A stretch of DNA of 19,490 nucleotides from an uncultured Bacteroidales bacterium (lineage in GTDB: Bacteria > Bacteroidota > Bacteroidia > Bacteroidales > Paludibacteraceae). Below are positions 1-8,700 of the stretch, in pieces. The DNA is taken from NCBI GenBank assembly GCA_937891905.1, contig CALATT010000057.1:1-19490 (forward strand). The letters run 5' to 3'. Below the pieces are notes generated by a model. That model had not been told where the DNA came from, made no database searches, and saw only the letters and a list, made by a program, of their open reading frames with translations. Position 1 is the stretch's first letter, and the number at the start of each line of letters is the position of its first letter. Made by a program: the position numbers and the translations under genes.

Positions 1-789
1 ATCTGGTTGAATACTCCTACTCGTCCATTAGAGGCATCTGGTACATCTGGCGAGAAAGCACAGATGAACGGTGTGATCAACTTCTCTGTGAAGGACGGTT
101 GGTGGTACGAAGGTTATGTAGAGGGCGCAGGTTGGGCTTTGACCGAGCACCGCACCTACGAGAACCAAGCACACCAAGACCAATTGGATGCAGCTACTAT
201 CTATCAGATGTTAGAGAACGAGATCATCCCATTGTACTATGCTAAGAATAGCAAGGGTTATAGCCCAGAGTGGATTCAATATATCAAGAATTCTGTAACC
301 AAGATCACTCCACGCTTCACCATGAAGCGCATGATGGATGACTACTTTGATAAGTTCTATAATAAGCTCGCTAAGCGTCATACTCTCTTGAGCAAAGACG
401 ACTACAAAGTAGCTAAAGAGATTGCTTCTTGGAAGGAGAATATGGTTAACCATTGGGATGGTATTGAGGTTATCAAGATTGAAGAACCAGATACCAGCAA
501 CCTCAATGTAGGTGATAAGTTCCGCGTAGCTGTTGAATTGGATACCAAGGGCTTGAACGATAAGGGTCTTGGCGTTGAGTTGGTAGCTATCCGCACTTCT
601 ACTCACAATAACGATAAGTTGTATGAAGTAGAACCATTGCAATTAGTGAAGGCTGAGGGCAGTCATCTCTTCTATGAGATCACCTATCAGTTGGATTACG
701 CTGGCGGCATGAAGTTCGGATTGCGTATGTATCCACAGAACGAACTCCTCCCACACCGCATGGACTTCTGCTATGTCCGCTGGCTGTAA
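1..789 (+). CDS. glgP: Alpha-glucan (glycogen/starch) phosphorylase, C-terminal part; 5' end outside the window
   Basis: The reading frame is open from base 1, so this is the last 262 residues of a longer protein; family members are roughly 850 residues. It is a GT35 phosphorylase, which releases glucose-1-phosphate from storage alpha-glucans in the cytoplasm using pyridoxal phosphate. The visible fragment starts just before the PLP-binding segment EASGTSGEKAQMNG (residues 11-24 of the fragment), where K19 is the expected Schiff-base lysine. The following GVINFSVKDGWWYEG matches the short alpha-glucan phosphorylase subgroup found in Bacteroidota and thermophiles rather than the E. coli GlgP/MalP type, which has EASGTGNMKF there. 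The tail after about residue 155 is a beta-rich extension typical of the Bacteroidota proteins. An apparent internal TTG start at base 7 is only an artefact of the window edge. Family assignment is firm; gene name by family. Confidence 0.9.
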   Translation: MWLNTPTRPLEASGTSGEKAQMNGVINFSVKDGWWYEGYVEGAGWALTEHRTYENQAHQDQLDAATIYQMLENEIIPLYYAKNSKGYSPEWIQYIKNSVTKITPRFTMKRMMDDYFDKFYNKLAKRHTLLSKDDYKVAKEIASWKENMVNHWDGIEVIKIEEPDTSNLNVGDKFRVAVELDTKGLNDKGLGVELVAIRTSTHNNDKLYEVEPLQLVKAEGSHLFYEITYQLDYAGGMKFGLRMYPQNELLPHRMDFCYVRWL

Positions 790-790
790 T

Positions 791-896
791 TAGTAGTGAG
801 TACAGAGTAGTGAGTATCTAGTATAGAGTAGTGAGTACAGAGTATCTAGTACAGAGTATCTAGTACCCTAGCCCACTAGTTAGCTAGCCCACTAGT
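791..896 (+). repeat. Degenerate short direct repeats directly after the glgP stop codon
   Basis: Starting one base after the stop codon, the words TAGTGAGTA, CAGAGTA and TCTAGTA recur several times up to about base 867. A separate 13-base unit, CTAGCCCACTAGT, then occurs twice (868-880 and 884-896). Similar words occur after the panD stop on the other strand (13845-13881) and, inverted, at 1121-1148. No coding potential is seen. Confidence 0.75.
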
Positions 897-903
897 CCCC
901 AAA

Positions 904-937
904 AAAAGAACAGAGCGCGAATGCTCTGTTCTTTTTT
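904..937 (+). terminator. Rho-independent terminator of glgP
   Basis: A perfect 13-base-pair stem pairs AAAAGAACAGAGC (904-916) with GCTCTGTTCTTTT (923-935) around the loop GCGAAT. The 3' arm runs into six consecutive T residues (932-937). It lies about 115 bases after the phosphorylase stop codon, with only repeats between. Because the 5' arm begins with seven A residues, it could also work in the opposite direction. Confidence 0.9.
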
Positions 938-1236
938 CTTTGCTTTATCTTATAGTCATCTTAGGACATGGTCCCGTGATGCTACCGTGATTGGACTGAA
1001 AATCCAACACAACGAATTAATGAGTTAATCAGATCGCATTGCTGTTTTTGATTAATTCAAAAAAAAATGTTTTCTCTATTTTCATTTTGTTTTTATTATT
1101 TTTGTTTAAATAAAAAAATCTCACTACTCAATACTCACTACTCAATACTATTTCCACCATTTTTTCACTCCAAAAACACCAAAAATGCTATTTTTCGACA
1201 AAAAATGAAAATTTTTACACTTTTTATGGCTAACTA
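938..1236. other. AT-rich non-coding stretch
   Basis: No convincing gene is seen here. There is an inverted repeat GAATTAAT (1014-1021) / ATTAATTC (1051-1058), with an alternative pairing of 1022-1031 to 1049-1058, but it is followed by A residues rather than T. A perfect 14-base tandem repeat lies at 1121-1148. Homopolymer-rich sequence with several CCAAAAA and TTTTT blocks leads up to the promoter at 1237. A 60-codon open frame at 1067-1249 is low-complexity Phe/Lys/Asn and ends inside the promoter, so it was not called. Confidence 0.6.
1121..1148. repeat. Perfect 14-base tandem repeat, two copies
   Basis: TCACTACTCAATAC occurs twice head to tail (1121-1134 and 1135-1148) and a third copy begins with TA. 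On the reverse strand it reads GTATTGAGTAGTGA, the same word family as the repeats after glgP and panD. Confidence 0.8.
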
Positions 1237-1268
1237 TTTGTGTATATGAAACAAAAGCAGTACCTTTG
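1237..1268 (+). promoter_or_regulatory. Bacteroidota-type sigma-ABfr promoter of the small exported protein
   Basis: TTTG (1237-1240), a 20-base spacer and TACCTTTG (1261-1268) match the Bacteroidota primary sigma factor consensus (-33 TTTG, -7 TAnnTTTG). Transcription should start around 1275, giving a leader of about 20 bases before the ATG at 1294. This excludes the upstream in-frame GTG (1240) and ATG (1246) as start codons. Confidence 0.85.
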
Positions 1269-1293
1269 CGCTCGTATTGACTTTAAATTGAAC

Positions 1294-1692
1294 ATGAAAC
1301 ACACATTTATATCATTTTTATTGATAGCGTGCGTGTGCACCTATGCTGCGCCCGCGTTTAACGAGGAGGCCAACCAAGTCACCTTCCAGCAAAGTAACCA
1401 GTCTAATTTCTCTGGTTCTTCGTATTCATCTACCGTTTATCAGCCATTTAGCAATACCACACCCGCTGAGTATTCAGCGAGTGGGATGAATAGTACAGAT
1501 GGCTATAATCCGACTTATGTACATGGTCCTCGAAAAGGTAAGATTGATGGTCCAGATACAAGGCCCGATGAGAATGACTACCCTGTGGGCGAACCATGGG
1601 TGATGCTTGTGTTTGCTGCCCTCGCAGCAGGCTTTATTGCGCACAAGCGCAAGAAAGAGCCTACCCCAGCCCTCCCTAAAGGGAAGGAGTGA
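1294..1692 (+). CDS. Small exported protein with a C-terminal membrane anchor, function unknown
   Basis: 132 residues. The start MKHTFISFLLIACVCTYAAPA is a signal peptide, probably cut after one of the Ala residues near 18-19. The middle is rich in Ser, Asn, Gln and Thr with no recognisable domain and should be disordered and outside the inner membrane. A Pro/Asp-rich piece (about residues 85-102) leads to PVGEP, a hydrophobic segment of about 15-17 residues (WVMLVFAALAAGFIA) and a basic cluster HKRKK. The order motif, membrane helix, basic tail resembles tripartite C-terminal sorting tails, but I do not recognise a named family. The last nine codons (TPALPKGKE) lie in a palindromic repeat-like sequence at 1660-1689, so the native end may have been shorter. 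The start was chosen by the promoter at 1237-1268 and the signal peptide. Bacteroidales small exported proteins of similar design exist; function is not inferred. Confidence 0.7.
   Translation: MKHTFISFLLIACVCTYAAPAFNEEANQVTFQQSNQSNFSGSSYSSTVYQPFSNTTPAEYSASGMNSTDGYNPTYVHGPRKGKIDGPDTRPDENDYPVGEPWVMLVFAALAAGFIAHKRKKEPTPALPKGKE
1660..1689 (+). repeat. REP-like palindromic element at the 3' end of the small exported protein gene
   Basis: CCTACCCCAGCCCTCCCT followed by AAAGGGAAGGAG forms an imperfect hairpin in which CCTCCCT pairs with AGGGAAGG. It is GC-rich compared with its surroundings. From memory, sequence of this kind (CCCCAGCCCTCCCTAAAGGGAGGG) is a dispersed repeat in several Bacteroidota genomes; that could not be checked here. 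It overlaps the last codons of the gene and its stop. Confidence 0.55.
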
Positions 1693-1721
1693 TAGGCGCC
1701 AATCCGAGCTCACAAAAAATA

Positions 1722-1754
1722 ACATGCTTAGCATGTAAATGTCGCCCCGCGACA
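1722..1754. repeat. Two consecutive small perfect hairpins
   Basis: ACATGC (1722-1727) pairs with GCATGT (1731-1736) around TTA, and TGTCGC (1740-1745) pairs with GCGACA (1749-1754) around CCC. Both are followed by A residues and not by a T tract, so they are weak terminator candidates for the preceding gene on the plus strand. They may instead be protein-binding palindromes or repeat debris. Confidence 0.5.
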
Positions 1755-1820
1755 AAAAATGATCTTTGACATAGTGGAATTACTAAAAAGCTGGAAAAAT
1801 ATACTTTTTCTGGCATTATA

Positions 1821-1852
1821 TTTGCATATTTCAAAATAAAATTGTACCTTTG
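1821..1852 (+). promoter_or_regulatory. Bacteroidota-type promoter of the small protein / GNAT operon
   Basis: TTTG (1821-1824), a 20-base spacer and TACCTTTG (1845-1852) match the consensus with the same spacing as the promoter at 1237. Transcription should start near 1859, about 30 bases before the ATG at 1890. Just upstream is a small inverted repeat, GAAAAA (1794-1799) / TTTTTC (1805-1810), which could be an operator, although it is low in complexity. Confidence 0.85.
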
Positions 1853-1889
1853 CAGCGAAAAGGTTTACATACTACTAAATTTTGATATT

Positions 1890-2024
1890 ATGTTCGGCGT
1901 TAAATCATCAAATCAGCCCATCAGTGGGCAATTTGCAGAGGAGTTCTGTAAGCATCTTATAGAGATGAAGGAGCAGGTTGATCAACATGCGACAGAAATG
2001 TCGCACAATATTATTTGTGATTAG
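1890..2024 (+). CDS. 44-residue protein upstream of and overlapping a GNAT acetyltransferase; possible antitoxin
   Basis: The protein runs from MFGVKSSNQP to MSHNIICD. It has no signal peptide or membrane segment. Residues about 13-36 (GQFAEEFCKHLIEMKEQVDQ and following) look helical and amphipathic. It is not a recognisable ribbon-helix-helix protein, the usual partner of GNAT toxins. Its stop codon TAG overlaps the GTG start of the acetyltransferase by one base (TAGTG), so the two should be translationally coupled. The start was chosen because the promoter at 1821-1852 places the transcript start near 1859, excluding the in-frame TTG/ATA-type starts upstream. The short length, first position and overlap suggest an antitoxin or regulator of the second gene, but this is inference. 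It could also be a leader peptide that couples translation. Confidence 0.55.
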   Translation: MFGVKSSNQPISGQFAEEFCKHLIEMKEQVDQHATEMSHNIICD

Positions 2025-2578
2025 TGGAGCGACCTAATTTATATCTCACATTAGAGCAAGATGCTTCTATTCTTGTAGATTTTTATTCAGGAGTGGATGA
2101 AATGGATGATTTTATCCACACTCGTTTATCTGCTTTTTTGCGTACATATCATAATAGTCGTTTTTATGTATTACGCAACGCAGAAAGTATCATTGTTGCA
2201 ATGTTTGTAACTAGTGAGGGACGATTGTTTTTAGACGAGGATTGTAGAAATGACTTACAACTGAAGTTTCCTGACATTGAGAAATGGCCTGAATATAAGG
2301 ACTACTGGGAAACGGGTGCTTTCCCTAGCATTGAGATAGACTATTTAGCAGTAAGGAAAGAGTACAGAAAGCAGCATATTGGAACAGACATTATTTCTAT
2401 TATTAAATCATTGAAGGATAAGACATATTCTTATCATCATCCATTATTTATATCTGTAAATGCTTATTGTACAAAAGATTATTCTGCAGTTGGGTTTTAC
2501 CAGAAATGCTATTTTTGGTCAGCAGAGTTCTTAAACCCAAATACAGAAACTATTAGAATGTATCGAAGATTAAGTTAG
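2024..2578 (+). CDS. GNAT-family N-acetyltransferase, possible toxin of a toxin-antitoxin pair
   Basis: 184 residues with a GTG start; a stop codon at 2018-2020 in the same frame leaves no alternative upstream start. The family transfers an acetyl group from acetyl-CoA to an amine. The N-terminal motif YSGVDEMDDFIHTRL (residues 21-35) is typical of the TacT/AtaT-like branch, where it reads SG.D.LD.FL. The acetyl-CoA loop is at residues 103-130, with IEIDYLAVRKEYRKQHIGT; the first Gly of the usual RGxGxG is His here, a tolerated variant. Residues 155-164 (AVGFYQKCYF) match the conserved FYxxxGF end, and Tyr159 is the likely proton donor, although the Gly before the final Phe is Tyr here. Toxin members of this branch acetylate aminoacyl-tRNA. 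The gene is second in an operon after a tiny overlapping gene. The GNAT fold is firm; the toxin role is inferred from subfamily look and gene order. Confidence 0.85.
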   Translation: MERPNLYLTLEQDASILVDFYSGVDEMDDFIHTRLSAFLRTYHNSRFYVLRNAESIIVAMFVTSEGRLFLDEDCRNDLQLKFPDIEKWPEYKDYWETGAFPSIEIDYLAVRKEYRKQHIGTDIISIIKSLKDKTYSYHHPLFISVNAYCTKDYSAVGFYQKCYFWSAEFLNPNTETIRMYRRLS

Positions 2579-2604
2579 TCTATATATATATTTTTTATAC
2601 TATA

Positions 2605-2641
2605 AACGGTAATTCCACTAATTGACGGAGTTGCCGTTTTT
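2605..2641 (+). terminator. Rho-independent terminator of the GNAT operon
   Basis: AACGGTAATTCC (2605-2616) pairs with GGAGTTGCCGTT (2627-2638) over 12 base pairs, two of them G-U, around the loop ACTAATTGAC. The 3' arm continues into a T tract (2637-2641). It lies 26 bases after the GNAT stop codon. Confidence 0.85.
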
Positions 2642-2762
2642 CGTTTGTAATTACCAGAACGGCATTTATCCCGAAGACACCCTGAAGAAACTCCGACGAG
2701 GGCACATGGTCATTGGCTTGACCTCTGCTCACAATAAAACAAGAAAACTAACCATCGAATAA
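2622..2762 (+). pseudogene. Possible remnant of a gene 3' end before the giant gene
   Basis: From about 2649 the frame reads NYQNGIYPEDTLKKLRRGHM, then VIGLTSAHNKTRKLTIE and a TAA at 2760-2762. It has protein-like composition and is less AT-rich than its flanks, but no start codon lies in a sensible place because the frame opens inside the terminator hairpin. I do not recognise the family. It may be the decayed tail of a gene that once stood before the giant gene, or chance coding potential in its leader. No Bacteroidota-type promoter for the giant gene was found here. Confidence 0.3.
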
Positions 2763-2773
2763 AATAAAAAATC

Positions 2774-5700
2774 ATGAATACAAAATCAAATTTACTTAAA
2801 TCTATTTTTATTTCCCTCATCCTTCTAATGGGAGTTAATAATGCGTGGGCGGATTTCCAAAAAGGTTCATTTTTATATTTGGACATATCCTCTGTCACAG
2901 GTTGGACAAATGATGGAGCTCAAATCGTTGCCATATTCTATTATTCAGACAACACAAGTTGGTGTTACGAGACCGGTTCGGCATATACGCCTAAAGATAA
3001 TCTCAGTAATAGTACTTCTACTACTAAACTTGATGATAGTAACATGTACCGAGTAAAAGTTCCTAATGCCAATGTAAAAGCAATGTATTTTATTCGCAAA
3101 AATGGAAATACAGTTTGGGACTATTCTGCTAAAATGACTGAGTCAAGCGGTAAAAATTGTGTAAAATTAAGTGACTGGGATAACTCAAGTTCCTGGACTA
3201 CATATACTCCAAATCTTTATGTAGTAGGAAACAACTGGGGAGGACTACCAGATTGGAGTACTACTGATAGCAAAGGAAAAATGACTCGCGACGGCAATAA
3301 ATATACTATAACTCTAAATACCGATGCCAACGCACACGAGTTTAAAATTACCTACTATGACACATGGGATAATTCTATTGGTCACAGTAATAATGTTTCA
3401 TGTGTTAATGGTACAGTTACAAATAATAATGGAAATATTAAATTCGACCCATATATAGCAGGAGATGTAACTATTACATATGATGTTTCAACAGGTAAGA
3501 CTGTTATTACTTGTCCTGCGCCAACAATTACTTTTAACAAAGAAGGTGGTACAGGAGGAACATCCAGTCAACTAGTTCCTTATGGAACTACAACCTCTGC
3601 GATTACTGTACCTACGAAAACGGGACATATATTTGGAGGTTATTATACTGGAGACAATGGCACAGGAACACAAATCATTGGCGCTGACGGAAAGTGGATT
3701 AAAAATAAAACAAACTTCACAAATCCCAATAATCAATGGATTGTAACATCAAACAAAACCCTCTACGCCAAGTGGACTCAAATCACCGTTAGTGCAACTA
3801 TCACACCAACAGATGGAACTACTGGTACCAATAACCTTACCTTCTCTATAACTAGTAATGTACCAACGAATAGTGAGTATTATGTAGGTGTGTATAATTT
3901 CGGAGAGAATGATTATGCCAGTGGATATATAAACGGAGATAAAAAATTTACTTCTAATCCGACATCATACACCGCCACTTACAATCAAAATACCGCAGGC
4001 ACTTATTACACTCGTGCCTTTGTTATGAAGGATTCCAAAATTCTTGCTAAATCCGAAAAAATAGCTTTCACTGTTAATGCTGGTAGTAGCGCTTCTACTG
4101 TTTCTGAGTGGAAGATGTATAATGGAGACACCGAATTGGGTACATTTACAAATGAAGGAAACGATACATATACACTCACTATCACTATTCCTGAAGGAGG
4201 ATACAATCTAACGAATTACAGAAACAATTTAGGTAATATTGGCACACCTGGGGCGAGTTCATTACTAAACAACGAGCAACAACTGACTATTAACAGCGGT
4301 CGTCTTCCATGGCAAGATGGCGCTGGTACATTTACTATTACGATTCGCAAAGATGGCGAGACATGGAAGATATCTGCAATTAAACAAAGCACAAATAAAA
4401 ACATCTACCTTGTAGGACAGTTTAACGATTGGACGGACAACGACAACAACTACAAATTCGAAGAAACAGAACCTGGAATCTACACCCTAACCAAACATTT
4501 TGACAAACGCGAGAGATATAACGCCACAAATGCCAGTCAAGCAGAATGGGAGTTCAAATTACTCGTTGACGGCACTAAATACACAGTTGAGGGTAATGGC
4601 GCCGCAAAAGTATTGCAATACACACGCCAAAATACAACAAAGGTACTAAGCGATAGTTATGCATATAATTCTGACCCTTACTATAACCTCTTGTTACAAG
4701 CAGATCAAACAGGAAATTATGTATTCACATACAATGCAAACACAAAAGAACTAACTGTCACTCACCCTGAGTACTCACCTGCCGCATCATACATCGTAGG
4801 TGATTTCTCTGATGAACAACCAGGCACAGATGCTACGCCAAAGGACGGAGGAGCAGGAAAAGACTGGACTGAGATGTATGGAGAAGATATCACCAGTTCC
4901 ACAGAAGTATGCTTTCCTCCGGGAGAGAGTTGGAACTTCAAAATTAAGATTAACGGTATATGGTACGGAGCAGAGAACTTAGTTATCTCCGAATCGGGAA
5001 CATACATCTTATCTAACGAATATGCAGATGCAGGGCAACGCAACTGTGCTATTCAAACCAGCGTTAGCGGTTGTTACAATTTTAGTTATGTTGACAATGG
5101 TAATGGAACCATCACACTAACTGTAGGATATCCAGAAGTGGAGACTACTCCTATTTACCTCAAACCTAATAGCAATTGGAAAGCAGATAACGCACGCTTT
5201 GCAGCATATTTATTCGGTAATGGAGAAACATGGGTTGATATGAAAGAAGTTGGTTGTTCTGGTATCTACACTTGTGACATTCCTGCAGGCTATCCTAACA
5301 TTATCTTCTGCCGTATGAATCCTAATATTCAAGAAAATAGATGGAATAAAGATAGTGATGGCGATTACAAGCCTGTATGGAATCAAACAAATGACTTAAC
5401 CATACCAACTAATGGAGATAATCAGTATACCGTACAAAGTGGTACATGGGATAAAGGAGGAGGTACTTGGGGGACATATTCTCCTAATATAGAAATTAGT
5501 CTCAAACATGGAGATAATGGAACAATTAAACTTTCTCCATCCTCTCCAGTAACAATTAATACTGAGGTAACTGTAACTATGGCACCCAATGAGGGTTACA
5601 CCTTCAAATCAGGTACCATCGAGATTGGTAATCAAGAGCAACAAATTTCTACCACAACAAGCACCCACACCATCTGTGGTCCAACAAACATTACCGCCCA

Positions 5701-8700
5701 ATGGACGGCAAATACATACTTCGTCACACTTGATCAACAATATGGCGAGGGAGGTACGACCTCTGTAACAGCCACCTATGGTGCCGCTATGCCTACAGCA
5801 ACAATGCCAAGACGCACAGGTTATATCTTTGGAGGTTACTACACAGAACAAAACGGACTTGGTACTCAATATTATAACGCCGATGGTACAAGTACAAAGA
5901 ATTGGGACAAGACAGAGCGTACTACCCTTCATGCCAAGTGGGCACCAATTACATACTATGTGCAGTTTGATGCTAATGGTGGTGAAGGTTCAATGGAAAA
6001 ACAAGAATTCACTTATAATGTTCCTCAAAACCTTACCACTAACGCATTTACCAAAACAGGATATAATTTCCGTCAATGGAACACCAAAGCAGATGGCTCA
6101 GGCACACCATATGCAGACAAAAATAGTGTAAACAACCTTACCACTACCAATGGTGAAAAAATCACCCTCTATGCGCAATGGGAGGCTATTAGGTATAATA
6201 TTACTTACACTTCCCCAACTAATGGTACCTATTGCTTAAAAGTAGGTGAGGGAGAGGACTGGCACGGAAATACTACTGCTATATACGAACAACAGATTAC
6301 TCTTAAAGTGCAATCAGAGGCTATAGGTTATCATTTCGTAGGATGGACTGTAACTAAAAATAGTGGCGGAACTATCACCGTTACAGACGACAAGTTCACC
6401 ATGCCAGCAGAGGCTGTAATAGTCGCCGCTACTTTTGAACCCAATATCTACTCCATCACCTACAAAGACCAAGGTGATAAAGAGTTCTCTGGTACACATG
6501 AGGCTGGTTACCCAACACAGCACACTTATGCCACCGACACACAGCTCAAGGGTGCAGGCAAGATGGGCTATACTTTCTCAGGTTGGTTCACTAATAAAGA
6601 GTGCACCGAAGGTCCTATTACCACACTCGGCGCGACAGCATACACCGCTGATATCACCCTCTACGCTAAGTGGGAGATTCGTAACTTGTACATCCATGCA
6701 GACTTTGTAAATTGGGAAGGCATACAAGTAGAACCTGAATTCAAGAATAATAGTGTTGTATATACTTATACTGGGACATTGGAGAAAAAAGAATCAAGCT
6801 GGAACGACTTACACAAAATGTGGGATGGTGGTCACCATTTTCACTACTTGTATTCATTAGAAGGCATTGAAAAGCCTGAGACTCAAAAGATAGCATATAA
6901 CTACAAAAATGTTGATGCTGATAATATATCTTACACACAAGACTTAATAGATGCCGTCCACCTAACAGACGACACCAACCCAACCATTCAATTCGGTTTA
7001 ACAAAGAAAAGTAAAGTAACCATCACACTCACCCTAAGAAGTGATATAGAGACCGATGATAAAGCAACACAGCCAGATGTAGCCATTGTGGCTATTCCTT
7101 ATAATACTATTACGCTTGACCAGACAGGCGCGCGCACACAAGGAACTGTCACTTCTGTAGAGGTTCCAAATGGCGACCCAATGCCAGCTATCACAGGAGA
7201 CGGCGCGCTACCTACTCCTCAAATCGGCTATACATTCATGGGTTACTTTGACCAAAAAGATGGCAAAGGCACTCAATATTATAACGCAAATGGTACGAGC
7301 GAGTACACATGGGATAAGACCGAAGATGCCACTCTCTATGCGTACTTCCAACCTGCAAAGATTACAAACATCACATTAGACAAAGAGGTCTTTGAACCAG
7401 TTACTTCAGACGAAGCATATGTAACCGCAACTCCTACTATTGACCCTGAAGACATAGAAGGAGTAGCGATATGCTGGAGACTCCTATATAGCAATGGAGA
7501 CGAAGTGACTGAACACAAAGCTATAGACGCTGGTGATAATAATGATAATAAAGTTAAGTTCTCTATTGTAGGTTTAGCAACAGGAACATACACCATTGAG
7601 GCCACTCTCCATGCAACTGCTTGCGGAAACGGAGAACCAATCAGCACGCTAACCAAGAACTTCATCATCGCATCGGAATACACCGTTACCGTTAAATACA
7701 CATGCGATAATCAAGAAATAAAAGCATCTACCACCGCACCTGCACATGCAACAGAACCAAAAACTCTTGAAGCATCTGATATCTTTGGATACACTTTCAG
7801 CGCATGGGAAGCAGGCGATGGAGTCGAGATTAAGACTACTAGTGGAGATGGAAAAACTATCATCACCTACACCGCCACCTATAACGGCACTATCACAGCC
7901 AAATATACCAAGAAAAAATTGATATATTTCAAGAGACCAGCCGATTGGGGTACTACCATCTATTACTACAACATAGGCTCAGCAGACAAGTGGAAAGAAA
8001 GCGGAGATGGCAATTGGGGTTTATACACGAATGAGATCAATCATGGCGCAATCCAGATGACCCGTATTGGGGATTCCGATGTGTATTACTATGACTATGA
8101 GGCCACAGCAAAAACTAATGATGACCCAGGTTTATACATTGCCTTTGCTGACGCCGAACAAAATGGTTATACGCCAATGTGGCACGGCTGCCATGTATCA
8201 TGGCCTATCAAAAACACACGCAGTTTTAATGAGGGAACACCAATGTTCGTTGCTGCTAACTACAAACATAATGAATGGGGCGCGAACTACTATAATGCCG
8301 GTTACTGGACAAACTACATTGGAGAGACTGGTTATACTTTAAAGATTTATGATAAAAAAGAAGAAGGTCGTAAGGAACTATATTCTATTCCATTCGAAGC
8401 AGCAACTACAGACAACAATATTCCTTTTAAGGCAGTTGTTGATCTTGAAGCCGGAAAAACCTATGGATTTAAGTTCGTGCGTGCTAATGGCATCTGGTAC
8501 AAAAACGACAATGACGGTACAATGACAAATAACAACCACACAGACTGGCCATTTATCTGGGATGATAAGGATGGTAGTGCATGTGGTATTACAACGACAG
8601 CAGCAGGAGAGTACACCTTCACATTAAATCTTAGCAATGCAACTGGAAACCTCCAAATATCTGTGGATTATCCTGCTGCAGAAGGAGACTACCGCATCCT

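Noticed and set aside
211..642. 143-residue open frame antisense to the phosphorylase gene
   Set aside because: Lies wholly within a firmly identified gene and has no promoter or recognisable domain.
1014..1058. Terminator from GAATTAAT...ATTAATTC
   Set aside because: Followed by A residues rather than T on the plus strand, and too AT-rich for a stable stem; the real glgP terminator is at 904-937.
1067..1249. 60-codon open frame on the plus strand (MFSLFSFCFYYF...)
   Set aside because: Low-complexity translation of AT-rich DNA that overlaps the promoter at 1237-1268; no coding signature.
1240..1293. Longer N-terminus for the small exported protein from GTG 1240 or ATG 1246
   Set aside because: Both codons lie within the promoter and upstream of the expected transcript start, and would bury the signal peptide.
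2605..2641. Integron attC site at the end of the GNAT operon
   Set aside because: The hairpin lacks the GTTRRRY/RYYYAAC core sites and ends in a T tract, so it is better explained as a terminator.
5609..6710. Several 90-120 residue frames on both strands inside the giant gene
   Set aside because: Shadows of a long repetitive gene; compositionally odd and without start signals.
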